Shown: positions 35,708-44,372 of the stretch, piece by piece
Position numbering within the stretch: the first letter of the stretch is position 1
Layout: every line of letters starts with the position of its first letter
Origin: Candidatus Zhuqueibacterota bacterium
GTDB taxonomy: Bacteria; Zhuqueibacterota; Zhuqueibacteria; Zhuqueibacterales; Zhuqueibacteraceae
Reading direction: 5' to 3'
Length of the DNA: 64,000 bases
NCBI GenBank assembly: GCA_003576975.1
Contig: QEVD01000025.1
Coordinates: 1 to 64,000 of the forward strand
Translations under genes and position numbers: made by a program
The notes under the pieces: model-generated
Databases searched by the model: none
Seen by the model: only the letters and a program-made list of their open reading frames with translations
Told to the model about the DNA's origin: nothing

Positions 35708-36748
35708 TTAGCTTTTTTGAAATGTGTGCAAGAGCATAAGCTTGTCTTGCGCCATCTTGAACGAAGGCGCCAATTTCAAGGCCCTGGCCAGCATCGTGCG
35801 CGCATCGTGGTAGCGTTCTTGATCGAGCATGTTCAGCGCCTCCGAATAGGCCATCGCCGCTTCCAGCGGAATTTCCTTCTGTTGCAGGCGGTCAATGCGT
35901 TCTTCATCGACTTTGTTGACGGCCACTTCAAGATTCTCGCTGATTTTGATTGCGAGTTTCTTCGCCAAATTCAACACTTCATCAGGCGAGCCTTCGACAT
36001 GATCGGTTTTGATGATCTCGCTGGTTTCGGTTTTTACCAGGCGTACATCAATGCGCAATTTCTTATCGATTTTCATATAGCTGCCGATGAGAACCGATTG
36101 CGCGCCAAGCAGCTTGCCCAGGCGCACGGCGAATTCTGGATTGACCAGCGGCTGGCCTTGCACCGTCGCCTCGCTGCGCTGAATTTCTTCGGTGATGAAT
36201 TGAATGCGCTCACGCTCCACGACTTTGAGTTTGGTCAGCGCCGCAAGATCGGTGATCACGATATCCGCCAGGCCCTTGCCGAGATTGGCGAGCTTGTTCG
36301 CGTCGTTGATCGAGTTGTTGTCGAAATCCAGAATCGCAACGGTTTTGATGCCGGCTTCCGAGGTCAGTTGCCAATAATTGCCCAACACTTCTTTGCGCGC
36401 CGTGGCCCAGCCGCGCATGACCGCAGGATGGCTCAAATACGCATCACGCGGCTCATATGCCGCGTCGAGCTTGAGAATTTCGGCAAAGCTGGTTTGCACG
36501 CGCTCCTCGTTTTGTTTGGCAACGTTGCAGAACGCGAGAAATTCCCACGCTTCCACTCGATCCGGCTTCGAAAGTGTGGAGGTGGAGATCAGTTTTTCGA
36601 GCAGCGCGACGGCCTCGTCAATGCGGCCGGCGCGGAAATGCGATTTCGCCCGTTCGAGTTCCTGATTCTCGGCGGCAAGCGCCGGCAACGCGAACAGCAG
36701 GGCTGCTGCAAGCAAGCGGCTGAGAGAGTGAACAAAGGATTGCTTCAT
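35708..36748 (-). CDS. TPR and CsgG/FlgO-like exported protein
   Basis: A 346-residue protein with a Sec signal peptide ending near ALAA (residue 26). TPR segment (about 30-100: AKSHFRAGRIDEAVALLEKL), then a CsgG/FlgO-like domain (about 130-275: VAILDFDNNSINDANKLANL, GKGLADIVITDLAAL, LKVVERERIQFITEEIQRSE, LLGAQSVLIGSYMKIDKKLR) and a C-terminal TPR-like part. No lipobox. AAGGAG at good spacing before ATG 36748. It shares order and motifs with the downstream gene, evidence for tandem duplication. Both probably act in the periplasm or at the outer membrane, as sensing or secretion-associated scaffold proteins. Confidence 0.72.
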   Translation of the reverse strand: MKQSFVHSLSRLLAAALLFALPALAAENQELERAKSHFRAGRIDEAVALLEKLISTSTLSKPDRVEAWEFLAFCNVAKQNEERVQTSFAEILKLDAAYEPRDAYLSHPAVMRGWATARKEVLGNYWQLTSEAGIKTVAILDFDNNSINDANKLANLGKGLADIVITDLAALTKLKVVERERIQFITEEIQRSEATVQGQPLVNPEFAVRLGKLLGAQSVLIGSYMKIDKKLRIDVRLVKTETSEIIKTDHVEGSPDEVLNLAKKLAIKISENLEVAVNKVDEERIDRLQQKEIPLEAAMAYSEALNMLDQERYHDARTMLARALKLAPSFKMAQDKLMLLHTFQKS

Positions 36749-37214
36749 GGCCTCAACTCCTTCAAAGATTTGTCTTGCCGAGAGGCAATTGCAACGTTGT
36801 GAGACAATTTCGGTTATTGCTTAAGTTCATAATTGCTGAGATAACGTATTCGTAATCAATTATAAAACTGACAAATGTGAAACAGCGTGTTCATAAGTTA
36901 AGTCCAGACAAGGCAAAGCATATGCCATATGGAACCATTAAACGAGGGAATACTCTAATCATTTCTGGATGAAAAACAACGGGGAATTTTGCGATGTAAT
37001 AAACTTTTGACGTGACAGGAGAGGGTGTGCATAACCACAAACGCGCAAGATTCAGCAGAAATCACTGTTGCATGAAGGCTTGACAAAATTGTCACAGCCG
37101 GGCTTCTGATCATCTGAGAAAGCACATGTCGAGCGGGATGAAATCAAAAAAGATCGTTGGGACGATTGTCCAGTCTCTTTGTCAGTGGCTCAAAATTGTT
37201 TTGCGCGACTGCCG
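36749..37214. other. AT-rich intergenic region, no gene seen
   Basis: About 465 bp of relatively AT-rich DNA upstream of the CsgG-like operon. It holds a short inverted repeat TGACA-N4-TGTCA (37081-37094) and a TATAAT-like box on the minus strand near 36859-36864 without a convincing -35. No gene or RNA recognised. Confidence 0.4.
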
Positions 37215-38129
37215 TCAACTCTTCCGTTGCCACCATCTCGTTTTCTGCCGCAGCAGGCGTTGAATCGCGGGAAGCATAGCATTGGCCGTGCGCTCGCCTT
37301 CGTTGATTAATTCACGAATTTTGCGGAATTCGGCCCAATGCACGTGGCCAACATTCGGTCGAATGGCGAGATCGGCCAGTTGCAGCAGCATGTGATTGAA
37401 GCGCCGATTGGTGATCGTGCTGGTGCGAAAGATGATGTCCACGACATTTTCAAACTCCGGCAAATTATCCAGGGTTTGCCCGACATCCACGGCGATCACG
37501 ATGTCCGCGCCCAATGCGCGGCACGCCAGAATCGGCACCGGCGCGACGACCGCGCCATCCACCATTTGATAACCGTGAAGATTTACCGGCGGTAAAAAGC
37601 CGGGGATCGACATGCTCGCCTGCACCGCCTGGCGAATACGGCCTTCACGAAATACGATTTCTTCGCCGGTGGTCAAATCTGTCGCAACACAAGCGAAGGG
37701 AATTTGCGTGTCTTCGAAATTCTTATCCTCCAAAATAAAATTAACCGCCTTGGTAATGCGCCAGCCGCCAACCAGCGAGGGCCGGCTGTGCGCGAGATTG
37801 ATCACAATGCGCTCTCTCACGTGTGTTGCGACTTGCGCAAAGAAATTTTCCGCGGCATTCTTTTTTTTGAAGAGATCGAGGCCGCTTTCTTTGAATTCCT
37901 CGCTGTAAATGAATTCGAGCGCGCGTTTTTCCACCCTGCTGGTTTGCGGATGCAGCGCATAGGTTGCGCCCACCACCGCGCCGATGCTGGTGCCGGCAAC
38001 CATGTCCACCGGAATGTGATGCTCTTCGAAAACTTTGAGCACGCCGATATGCGCCAGGCCGCGTGCGCCGCCGCCGCCCAGCGCCAGGCCGAGGCGCGGG
38101 CGCTGCCAAATTTTTTTGAATGATGCCAT
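37215..38129 (-). CDS. Patatin-like phospholipase (RssA family)
   Basis: A serine lipid acylhydrolase with the patatin Ser-Asp dyad, 304 residues. Oxyanion loop GGGGARGLAHIGVLK (about 19-33), nucleophile in GTSIG (Ser near 49), and the catalytic Asp in MVDGAVVAPVPI (Asp near 192). Signal peptide absent, so cytoplasmic or membrane-peripheral. RssA-type bacterial patatins act on membrane lipids; the exact substrate is unknown. ATG 38129 is used; a TTG at 38135 is also in frame and neither has a good Shine-Dalgarno. The C-terminus is Arg/Lys-rich (RQKTRWWQRKS). Confidence 0.9.
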   Translation of the reverse strand: MASFKKIWQRPRLGLALGGGGARGLAHIGVLKVFEEHHIPVDMVAGTSIGAVVGATYALHPQTSRVEKRALEFIYSEEFKESGLDLFKKKNAAENFFAQVATHVRERIVINLAHSRPSLVGGWRITKAVNFILEDKNFEDTQIPFACVATDLTTGEEIVFREGRIRQAVQASMSIPGFLPPVNLHGYQMVDGAVVAPVPILACRALGADIVIAVDVGQTLDNLPEFENVVDIIFRTSTITNRRFNHMLLQLADLAIRPNVGHVHWAEFRKIRELINEGERTANAMLPAIQRLLRQKTRWWQRKS

Positions 38130-38281
38130 TGACAAAAGTCTTTCGCTGTGACAATAAAACGTGTAAACGAATCGTATGACGGGTTATGCGAGCAGGAGGT
38201 GGGTTGCCGGCCGTCGGCGGTTCATGCGACAAAAACGGATGAAAATTTCTCCTGACTATTCACGCTGAGAATGAACCAGCA

Positions 38282-38611
38282 TCAACAAAATAGATCGAGG
38301 CCAAAATGTTGTATGATGATTTCTGCATCCCGCACCGGATTTGCGGAGGCGCTGGTCCGATCCGGCTTCGAGCGGTCGGTAAGTCGCGCGGCCGCTTCAC
38401 GAACCTTGCTGGGATAATTGTCATCTTGTGACAACTTGCGCAAGCCCTCGATATAAGTCGAGGCATAGGTTTGCAGACCCGGACCAATGCCAAGAGCGTC
38501 GCGCAGCGCCATGCCGGCCGCGCGCCGCGCGCAGGTGCGCGCCCGGCCGATATTGCCCCCGGCTTGGACAGCGCGGGCCTCCGCCATTTCATCGCGCAGG
38601 CTTCGTTCCAT
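38282..38611 (-). CDS. Small helical protein coupled to the amidohydrolase, function unknown
   Basis: A 109-residue protein (MERSLRDEMAEARAVQAGGN, GRARTCARRAAGMALRDALG) with a helical, Arg/Ala-rich first half and a YIEGLRKL segment, ending near DAEIIIQHFG. No named family is recognised; the helical pattern faintly resembles HEPN-like proteins but no RxxxxH motif is seen. Its ATG follows the amidohydrolase stop by one base (TGA, G, ATG), so the two are translationally coupled and probably functionally linked. A real gene is likely on that ground. Confidence 0.6.
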   Translation of the reverse strand: MERSLRDEMAEARAVQAGGNIGRARTCARRAAGMALRDALGIGPGLQTYASTYIEGLRKLSQDDNYPSKVREAAARLTDRSKPDRTSASANPVRDAEIIIQHFGLDLFC

Positions 38612-38612
38612 C

Positions 38613-39521
38613 TCACGACTCCAGCAAGCGCCGCATATTTTGACCCAGAACCAGCTCCATCTCCGCGGCGGAAAATCCGGCCTGTTTCATTGCCTCATGT
38701 TGCGCGTCAAAAACCTCTTTGCGCCAGCCGCGCGGGAACACACCGGAATCCGTGCCGAACAACATGCGCTCCGCGCCAAACACCGCGCGGGTGCGATGAA
38801 ACACCTCGGCGAGCGTGAGTTTTTCCGGTTGCGTTGCCATCCAATCATTCGAGCTGGAGGTGTCGACAAAGACATTATCGCATTGCGCGCCCAGCATCAG
38901 CGTTTCCCGGAAAAAGCCGCAGCCAAAATGCGGGATGATGAAATGCGTTTGCCGGAAGCGATTGGCCGCGGGCTGCAGATCGAGGGGCATCGCAAAACGG
39001 CTGTCATAGATGCGCGGCAGGCCGATAAGGTCGCGCAGCTTGACCTGCAAAATTCCGAAATGCACAAACACATGCAAGCGGCGCTCGGCAACAGCTTCAA
39101 AAAACGGCAGTAGCGCTTCATCATAAACGTGATAATGGTGCAGCGCGGGAAAGAGCATGACGCCGCGATACCCCAATTGCTCGCTCAGTTTGTGCACCAG
39201 CGCCACGCTGCCCTTGTTTTTGGGATGAATCAGGAAATAACCCGCAAACCGGCCATTGGCAAGTTGCAACGCTTCCGCGACCGCCACGATTTCTTCCGGC
39301 AAACTGGCGAAGAGAACGGCGCGATCGACGCCTTGCCGGTTCAACTCTTCCTGCCAGCGCTTGAGATGGGCCCCGGCTTTGCGGGCCGGCAGTTCGATCT
39401 GGGCGCGCGCCGCAAGTTGACTCAGCTCTGCATCGATATTCGCGAGCGGATCTTTTTGACGAACCAATGCAGAAAAAAAATCATGCGAGAAAAAATGAAG
39501 GTGGGAATCGAATAAGAACAT
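38613..39521 (-). CDS. Amidohydrolase-2 family metal-dependent hydrolase
   Basis: 302 residues. A TIM-barrel amidohydrolase: the DSHLHFF metal motif lies at residues 5-11, with later metal or catalytic elements in YFLIHPK, VFVHFG, FIIPHFGCGF (His), DTSSS and LFGTDSGVFPRG (Asp). This order is typical of the family that includes decarboxylases and hydrolases of aromatic or cyclic substrates. The substrate is not predictable from sequence. ATG 39521 is selected for GAGGA at good spacing and because the metal motif begins right after it; the frame is open much further up to 39932 but that portion has no signature. Confidence 0.87.
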   Translation of the reverse strand: MFLFDSHLHFFSHDFFSALVRQKDPLANIDAELSQLAARAQIELPARKAGAHLKRWQEELNRQGVDRAVLFASLPEEIVAVAEALQLANGRFAGYFLIHPKNKGSVALVHKLSEQLGYRGVMLFPALHHYHVYDEALLPFFEAVAERRLHVFVHFGILQVKLRDLIGLPRIYDSRFAMPLDLQPAANRFRQTHFIIPHFGCGFFRETLMLGAQCDNVFVDTSSSNDWMATQPEKLTLAEVFHRTRAVFGAERMLFGTDSGVFPRGWRKEVFDAQHEAMKQAGFSAAEMELVLGQNMRRLLES

Positions 39522-39651
39522 TGCGTTTTCCTCATGCGGCCGCGAGTGAGCGAGACATTCGTGGGTTGCGCCTGCACGATGCAAAATAAAAATTCCTCGC
39601 AAACACGCAAGCCCGCTTTTGCGAAGGCGCGCTTGGCCGCCCGCGCTCACA

Positions 39652-40758
39652 TCAATTGGTGGGAGAGCGATAGCCCTGTGTGCTGACCGGGGCCGGCGAG
39701 ATGATGCGCAATGATTCCTCCGGCACGACCGTGACTGGCCCGGCGAGGGCACGCCCGCCGGCAAGCTGCCGCTGAACGGCGCTGGTAGCATCAGCTTTGA
39801 AGGCGGAGGAAAGCATGATTGAAATATGCCCGGCAGGATATTGGTGTAGGCGCGGGATCGCCCAGGCGTTTTGCAAGGCGAGCACGTTTTTGAGCGCGAT
39901 GATGGCATCGTGTTCTGCCGCAAAAATTTCAATGCGATCTCTGGGCAGCAGCGGATGATACGTCACCGGGTCGAGTTGCCGGTAAAATTTGGCGGTAACG
40001 GCGCGCCGCCATTGGGCGTTTTCGAATTGGCGGCGTATGCGACCGCCGAGCGGCGATTCCCAAACAATGTCGTTGAGCGCGGCCGGAGGCATGGCGAGCA
40101 AAGCAAAATCAAGTTCCGGCTCAGCACAGGCAGCCAGCGCAGCAAGCCACGCGCCCAGGCTGAAACCAAGAATGCCGACCACCGGCGCTTCCGCTTCGCG
40201 CAGATAATGCGCCAGGCGGCGAACATCCGCAACCGCTTGCCGCACCGCATGCAACGTCATTTCAAAATCAGCAGTGTAGAATAAATCGCCGGAAAACGAA
40301 CCCGCAGGCGTGCGGCGGTGATGATAGGGCAACTCGAGAAAATATGCCGAGGCCCCAGCCTCGGCGATGGCGCGCAAAAATGGGCGATAGGCAACGGTTG
40401 AGATACTCATCAAACCATGCAACACGATCACGGCTGGAAGATGCAGTTGCCGCTCGGGCGCATAGGTTCGCACAAAAACAAAATCATTCTTGCGGTGCAG
40501 GGCGGGCAGCGGCGAGGGGAAAGTAAAATCACGGCGCCAGCACTTGTCTTGCCGTTCCCACGCCGCGCCGCGAATTTCGTCGTTTGCCAGCGCGGGCGGC
40601 TCAGGGAAAAGTAAGTGAGGATCAGAAACGTTGTGTTCTGAAAGATCAAGAAAACGTGGCGGGAATTTTCCCTCCTGGCGGCCGGCAATGGCCTGCATGC
40701 CGCGGCAAAACATGCCGTCGAGCCAGCGCGACCAACCGGCATGTGAGGAAGTCTTCAT
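39652..40758 (-). CDS. Alpha/beta hydrolase, dienelactone-hydrolase-like
   Basis: A 368-residue probable esterase. The oxyanion region HGLMSIS is followed by the nucleophile elbow GFSLGAW (Ser near 199), an acid position in FAAEHDAI and a likely catalytic His in YPAGHISIM. The N-terminal 80 residues (WSRWLDGMFCRGMQAIAGRQ) are an unusual Trp/Phe-rich cap, and the C-terminus is a Pro/Ala-rich tail. Not secreted. It lies between the amidohydrolase and SDR genes in the same direction but with over 100 bp on each side, so operon membership is unclear. Substrate unknown. Confidence 0.8.
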   Translation of the reverse strand: MKTSSHAGWSRWLDGMFCRGMQAIAGRQEGKFPPRFLDLSEHNVSDPHLLFPEPPALANDEIRGAAWERQDKCWRRDFTFPSPLPALHRKNDFVFVRTYAPERQLHLPAVIVLHGLMSISTVAYRPFLRAIAEAGASAYFLELPYHHRRTPAGSFSGDLFYTADFEMTLHAVRQAVADVRRLAHYLREAEAPVVGILGFSLGAWLAALAACAEPELDFALLAMPPAALNDIVWESPLGGRIRRQFENAQWRRAVTAKFYRQLDPVTYHPLLPRDRIEIFAAEHDAIIALKNVLALQNAWAIPRLHQYPAGHISIMLSSAFKADATSAVQRQLAGGRALAGPVTVVPEESLRIISPAPVSTQGYRSPTN

Positions 40759-40981
40759 CCTTGAATTCTCTTTGCGATCGAACTAGTTGTCAGGCGCAAA
40801 TGTCGTGAAGTATGCCAAGAAATGCAAACAATTACTCAAACACGGACGCTTATTTCTTCGCGATTTTTATTCAGGCGTGGTCACATGCTGACAAGAAACG
40901 GCAAACAGAGAGACAAATGAAAAAACAAAAGCGTAACAACTCAGCGCTTGGCTTCTTTCCCGGGTTGTCGTGGTTGGCTCT

Positions 40982-41770
40982 TTATCGCGCCGGTTTACTC
41001 AAGTGCATCAATTTGCGTGCGGCGTTTACGTATAACGCTACCGGCGCCATGCGTACGAGCCGATACAACAAACTCATGCGCCAGGGATAGATATAAAGAT
41101 GCTTTCGCTTGGCAACGGCGGTAATCATCAGCCGCGCGGCTTGAGGCGGGGATAATAACCAAAAACGTCTGGGATTGCCTCGATTGATCGGCGTGTCGAC
41201 AAAGCCGGGGTGAATCATGGTGAATTGAATATCCGGCAGCTCGACGGCCAGGCTTTCGAGAAAATAGGCCAGGCTGATTTTGCTCAGACTGTACAAGCTG
41301 CGATAAGGCAAACCCCGCATCGAAGCGGCTGAACCAATGCCGATAATCGTTCCAGATTTTTGCGGCGCCATGATTTGCAGGCTTGCAATTGTGGTGTAAA
41401 TGGCGCCGTGCAGATTTGTGTTGAGCAAGGCATCGGCATTTTCCCACGTCCAGCGCCGAAACGAAGTATCAAGGCTGACGCCGCTGTTGACCCAGACTGC
41501 ATCCAGGCGGCCGGCGTTTTGATGAAATGCGTTGACCGCGGCAACTACCTGCTCGCGCTCGCGAACATCGCAGGCGCGAATCCAAAATGTGCTGCCGGTG
41601 TGCGCGAGTTTGGCGGCCAGCTCTTCCATGGGCGCTGCGCGCCGGCTGAGCAAACCGAATTTGATGTTATAAGGCGCGAGCGCTTCGGTAACAGCCGCGC
41701 CCAAACCCGAAGATGCTCCAGTAATCAAAACACTTTTGCCCGACCAGTACGAAGCTAGCCGCTGGCTCAT
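40982..41770 (-). CDS. Short-chain dehydrogenase/reductase
   Basis: A classical SDR of 262 residues, Rossmann fold. NAD(P) motif TGASSGLG (about 17-24), NSG variant of NAG in VWVNSGVS, active-site Ser in GIGSAASMRG, and YSLSKIS giving the catalytic Tyr and Lys (Y-x-x-x-K). It is cytoplasmic, though the C-terminus (about 235-262: WRMSLLYRLVRMAPVALYVN) is hydrophobic and could be membrane-associated. An Arg pair (LSRR) after beta-strand 2 suggests NADP preference. Substrate cannot be read. It is divergent from the YhaM-like gene across about 170 bp. Confidence 0.9.
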   Translation of the reverse strand: MSQRLASYWSGKSVLITGASSGLGAAVTEALAPYNIKFGLLSRRAAPMEELAAKLAHTGSTFWIRACDVREREQVVAAVNAFHQNAGRLDAVWVNSGVSLDTSFRRWTWENADALLNTNLHGAIYTTIASLQIMAPQKSGTIIGIGSAASMRGLPYRSLYSLSKISLAYFLESLAVELPDIQFTMIHPGFVDTPINRGNPRRFWLLSPPQAARLMITAVAKRKHLYIYPWRMSLLYRLVRMAPVALYVNAARKLMHLSKPAR

Positions 41771-41874
41771 TTTCCTTCCTCCGGCAAATTGCTATGCTCA
41801 CACGTTTTTGGGGCGCAAGATAGTCACGAATCGAGCATTTGTCAAGGCACGGGGGCTGTTCCGTAATTCTGTGC

Positions 41875-41903
41875 TTGCATTTTTAAGCAGAGTTTGCTTT
41901 AAT
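41875..41903 (+). promoter_or_regulatory. Candidate sigma-70 promoter for the YhaM-like gene
   Basis: TTGCAT (41875-41880), 17-nt spacer, TTTAAT (41898-41903); leader of about 30 nt with GGAG before ATG 41941. Confidence 0.55.
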
Positions 41904-41940
41904 TTTCCCGCAGTTTAAACCATTCCGAACGGAGCAAAAC

Positions 41941-42897
41941 ATGAAAAGGCTCAACGATCTGTTGTTGGGAGAACAATTCACCACCTTTCTCGTGCTCACC
42001 AAAAAAGAGCGCCGGGCGAAGAAAAACGGAGAGCCTTATTTGGCGCTGGAGCTAAGCGACGTCACCAATCACATGTCCGGCGTGATGTGGGATAATCTTG
42101 AAACCGTCACCGCCGAAGCTGGGCAGATCGTCAAGGTCGCCGGCACGGTCGAAGAATATCAGAGCCAGAAGCAGATTCGCGTCGATAGAATGCGCGCGGC
42201 GCGCGATGATGATGATGTCGATCTCATGCAACTCGTGCCGTCAACGCCGGAGGATCGCGAGCAGCTCTGGCAGCGCTTTCAGAAGATGATCGAAAGCGTC
42301 GCGCAGCCGTCGTTGCTGGCATTGTTGCGCCGCATGTTTGCTGAGGAGAGCTTTGTCAAGGACTTTTGCGCCGTGCCGGCGGGCAAGAAGTGGCATCACG
42401 GCTATCTGGGCGGGCTGCTCGAACACACGCTCAATATTGCCACCATTTGTGACCGTCTTGCCAAAATTTACCCGCAGGTTGATCGCGATTTGTTGGTGAC
42501 GGCCGCGCTGTTGCACGATATCGGCAAGGTTGATTCTTACAATCAAGGCCCGATGTTCGATTACACCGACGCCGGCCGCCTGCTCGGCCACATTGTGATT
42601 GGCGCGCAAATGGTTGCCAATAAAATCGCGCAGTTTCCGGAATTCCCGCACGAATTGGCGATGAAGTTGCAACATTTGATTCTCAGCCATCAAGGCGCAT
42701 TGGAGCAAGCCTCACCGGTGGTGCCGATGATTCCTGAAGGGTTTTTGCTGTATTATGCCGATGAAATCGATTCCAAGATGAACGCCATTGATCGCATTTA
42801 CAAAAAAGAAAGGGCTGCGGGAAGCCGCTGGAGTGAGTATGTGAATTTACTCAACAGGTATTTATATATCGGCGAGGCCAAGACCGGCAAGGATTGA
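41941..42897 (+). CDS. YhaM-like 3'-5' exoribonuclease (OB fold plus HD domain)
   Basis: A 318-residue cytoplasmic nuclease. The N-terminal OB fold (MKRLNDLLLGEQFTTFLVLT, LALELSDVTNHMSGVMWDN) is joined to an HD phosphohydrolase domain (about 130-300). The metal motif is complete: H in KWHHGYLGGLLEHTLN, HD in ALLHDIGKVDSYN (about 188-189), H in GHIVIGAQM and D in YYADEIDSKMNA. YhaM-type enzymes degrade RNA and some DNA 3' to 5' with Mn2+. GGAG precedes ATG 41941. No overlap with neighbours; the gene probably has its own promoter. Activity is predicted from family only. Confidence 0.87.
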   Translation: MKRLNDLLLGEQFTTFLVLTKKERRAKKNGEPYLALELSDVTNHMSGVMWDNLETVTAEAGQIVKVAGTVEEYQSQKQIRVDRMRAARDDDDVDLMQLVPSTPEDREQLWQRFQKMIESVAQPSLLALLRRMFAEESFVKDFCAVPAGKKWHHGYLGGLLEHTLNIATICDRLAKIYPQVDRDLLVTAALLHDIGKVDSYNQGPMFDYTDAGRLLGHIVIGAQMVANKIAQFPEFPHELAMKLQHLILSHQGALEQASPVVPMIPEGFLLYYADEIDSKMNAIDRIYKKERAAGSRWSEYVNLLNRYLYIGEAKTGKD

Positions 42898-43081
42898 AGC
42901 GCGCGAACGCCATTTTTGTAATTGCGTTGTTTCAGCCCGGCACACGCGGCTAGCGCGATTTTTGCCGTCGCGTGCGAATCGTAAACGCGCGAGGCGCGAA
43001 AAATTCAAAGAAATGGTAGGGAAAATCCATTTTTAATAGTTTAGCAGGTTAGTGAAACTTCATAAAACAGGAAAGCAGTGG

Positions 43082-43226
43082 TGGCATGTATCTTGTAAGC
43101 GGATTTGGCGCACGGCGAGAAGAAGCTGTGAATAAAGCTGAATCCTGAAGAACATCAAGTTTCCATCCACCCCTCCTTTCCTGGAACGGCGGAGGCGATA
43201 TATTCGTCTCCGCCGTTTGTTTTTTG
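43082..43226 (+). ncRNA. Candidate small RNA with strong terminator
   Basis: TGGCATGTATCTTGTA (43082-43097) resembles a sigma-54 -24/-12 element (GG and GT 10 nt apart rather than GG and GC). About 90 nt later comes a CCCCTCCTTTCC run, antisense to Shine-Dalgarno sequence, then the first terminator. No long open frame exists here. A 20-codon frame (ATG 43086 to TGA 43148) with a distant AGGA is an alternative. A transcript of about 120 nt is inferred from sequence only. Confidence 0.3.
43185..43226 (+). terminator. Strong rho-independent terminator
   Basis: 14-bp stem with one G-U pair (43185-43198 with 43204-43217), 5-nt loop TATAT and a T-rich tail. It is the first of two in tandem; region 42898-43081 upstream holds no gene. 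Confidence 0.85.
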
Positions 43227-43247
43227 ATGGAATTTGACAATAAAACT

Positions 43248-43286
43248 AAAACGCCCGGAAGCTTCAAGCGCCCGGGCGTTTTTTTA
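43248..43286. terminator. Second terminator, possibly bidirectional
   Basis: 11-bp stem AAAACGCCCGG/CCGGGCGTTTT (43248-43258 with 43272-43282) followed by Ts on the plus strand. On the minus strand a T-rich tract also follows, so it may end the DUF4097 transcript arriving from 43308. Confidence 0.8.
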
Positions 43287-43307
43287 CGTATTCGTTGTGG
43301 TTAGCCG

Positions 43308-44111
43308 TCAGGATCTTTTCAGGATCGAAATTGAGCCGTTGGTGGTGCGCAAGTAGACCCGGCCACCGTCGCTGCCGATTTTGCCTTCCAATTCGTTCCG
43401 TCCGAAGCGGCCTTGCATCACCAGCGGAAACTCACAATTCACCTTGCCATTTGTCGTGCGCGCCGAGATGTTGGCGCTGAAATCACTCGGAAATTCCGCC
43501 GTAATGCCGCCATTGGTGGTTTCAAAGTTCATGGTTTCCGAGGGCGTGACCTTTGCCAGCGCGACGCGAATTTTGCCGTTGGTGGTGGCCGCAGAGACGC
43601 TGCCTTCCACTTCATCGACTTCGATACCGCCATTGGTGGTTTCCAATTCAATGCGCCCGGAAATCTCGCGCACATTGATCTGGCCGTTGACGGTTTCGAT
43701 TTTGACATCGACGTCTTTGGGTATTGAAATCCAATAGGTCACCGCGACGCCGCCGTTGCCGCTGCCAAACACCCAGCTCCAGAAACTATCGCCGTAATCT
43801 TTGGAGCGCGGGGTGCGCGTTTTTACATCAACAGAATTGCTGCCCTGTCGCACGACAATCTCGGTGGCTTCGAGCAACTTCTGCGCATCTTCTTCGCGCC
43901 GGGCATGCGCGACTTTTTCCGCTTCAATCTTTACTTCGTTGCGATCCCATGCGACAATATGCACCGCGCCGTTGGTATTATCCAATGAGAAGCTGCCGCC
44001 GCGCTCGAGCGCATAGCTTTTCTCAAAACGCTCACGCAATTCACCCGCTTGCCCATCCGCCAGCAGCAAAACCAGGGCGCACAATACGATTTTGGAAAAG
44101 GAGGTTTTCAT
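43308..44111 (-). CDS. DUF4097-family beta-repeat exported protein
   Basis: A 267-residue protein. An N-terminal signal peptide (LCALVLLLADGQAGE) leads to a repetitive beta-solenoid-like body. The repeats have TNG motifs: LDNTNGAVHI, ETVNGQINV, ETTNGGIEV, ATTNGKIRV, ETTNGGITA, RTTNGKVNC, RTTNGSIS, each about 15-25 residues apart, as in DUF4097. Function of the family is unknown; some members lie next to anti-sigma or signalling genes. No lipobox. The next gene to the right is a related protein without the TNG repeats. A terminator follows the stop. Confidence 0.85.
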   Translation of the reverse strand: MKTSFSKIVLCALVLLLADGQAGELRERFEKSYALERGGSFSLDNTNGAVHIVAWDRNEVKIEAEKVAHARREEDAQKLLEATEIVVRQGSNSVDVKTRTPRSKDYGDSFWSWVFGSGNGGVAVTYWISIPKDVDVKIETVNGQINVREISGRIELETTNGGIEVDEVEGSVSAATTNGKIRVALAKVTPSETMNFETTNGGITAEFPSDFSANISARTTNGKVNCEFPLVMQGRFGRNELEGKIGSDGGRVYLRTTNGSISILKRS

Positions 44112-44265
44112 GGTTCGATTCCGGATTTAGGTTGCCGTCTTTGATTTCAAGTTGAGCACTGCCCGATGGCGCACAATTTTATTTTGCGATGATGTGTGCG
44201 GCGATATCTTGACATTGACGATGAACGAGTACACTGTTACCCTGAAAGATTTATCCATCTTTGAA

Positions 44266-44333
44266 TGTCATCCAGCAAGGATCTTGTGATATCGCAGGCA
44301 AATTGGCGAGTACTTCACAAGATTCGTCTGACA
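44266..44333. repeat. Dispersed palindromic repeat, copy A
   Basis: Begins TGTCATCC and ends CTGACA, with inner near-complementary AAGGATCTTGTGA and TTCACAAGATTCG. It is clearly similar to copy B at 50667-50738. Lies in the 44112-44372 gap, which otherwise holds no gene. Confidence 0.7.
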
Positions 44334-44372
44334 CTTCGAAGGAGCCACTCCTAAAAATCAAGGCGCCGCGAA

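Noticed and set aside
35717-36802. 361-codon plus-strand open frame opposite the CsgG-like gene
   Set aside because: No start site or family; the minus-strand gene has signal peptide, TPRs and a strong Shine-Dalgarno.
39521-39932. N-terminal extension of the amidohydrolase open frame
   Set aside because: The metal motif DSHLH starts right after ATG 39521 which has a good ribosome site; extension is unconserved.
40812-41090. Plus-strand 92-codon frame overlapping the SDR gene end
   Set aside because: Mostly in antisense of SDR and AT-rich gap; no family.
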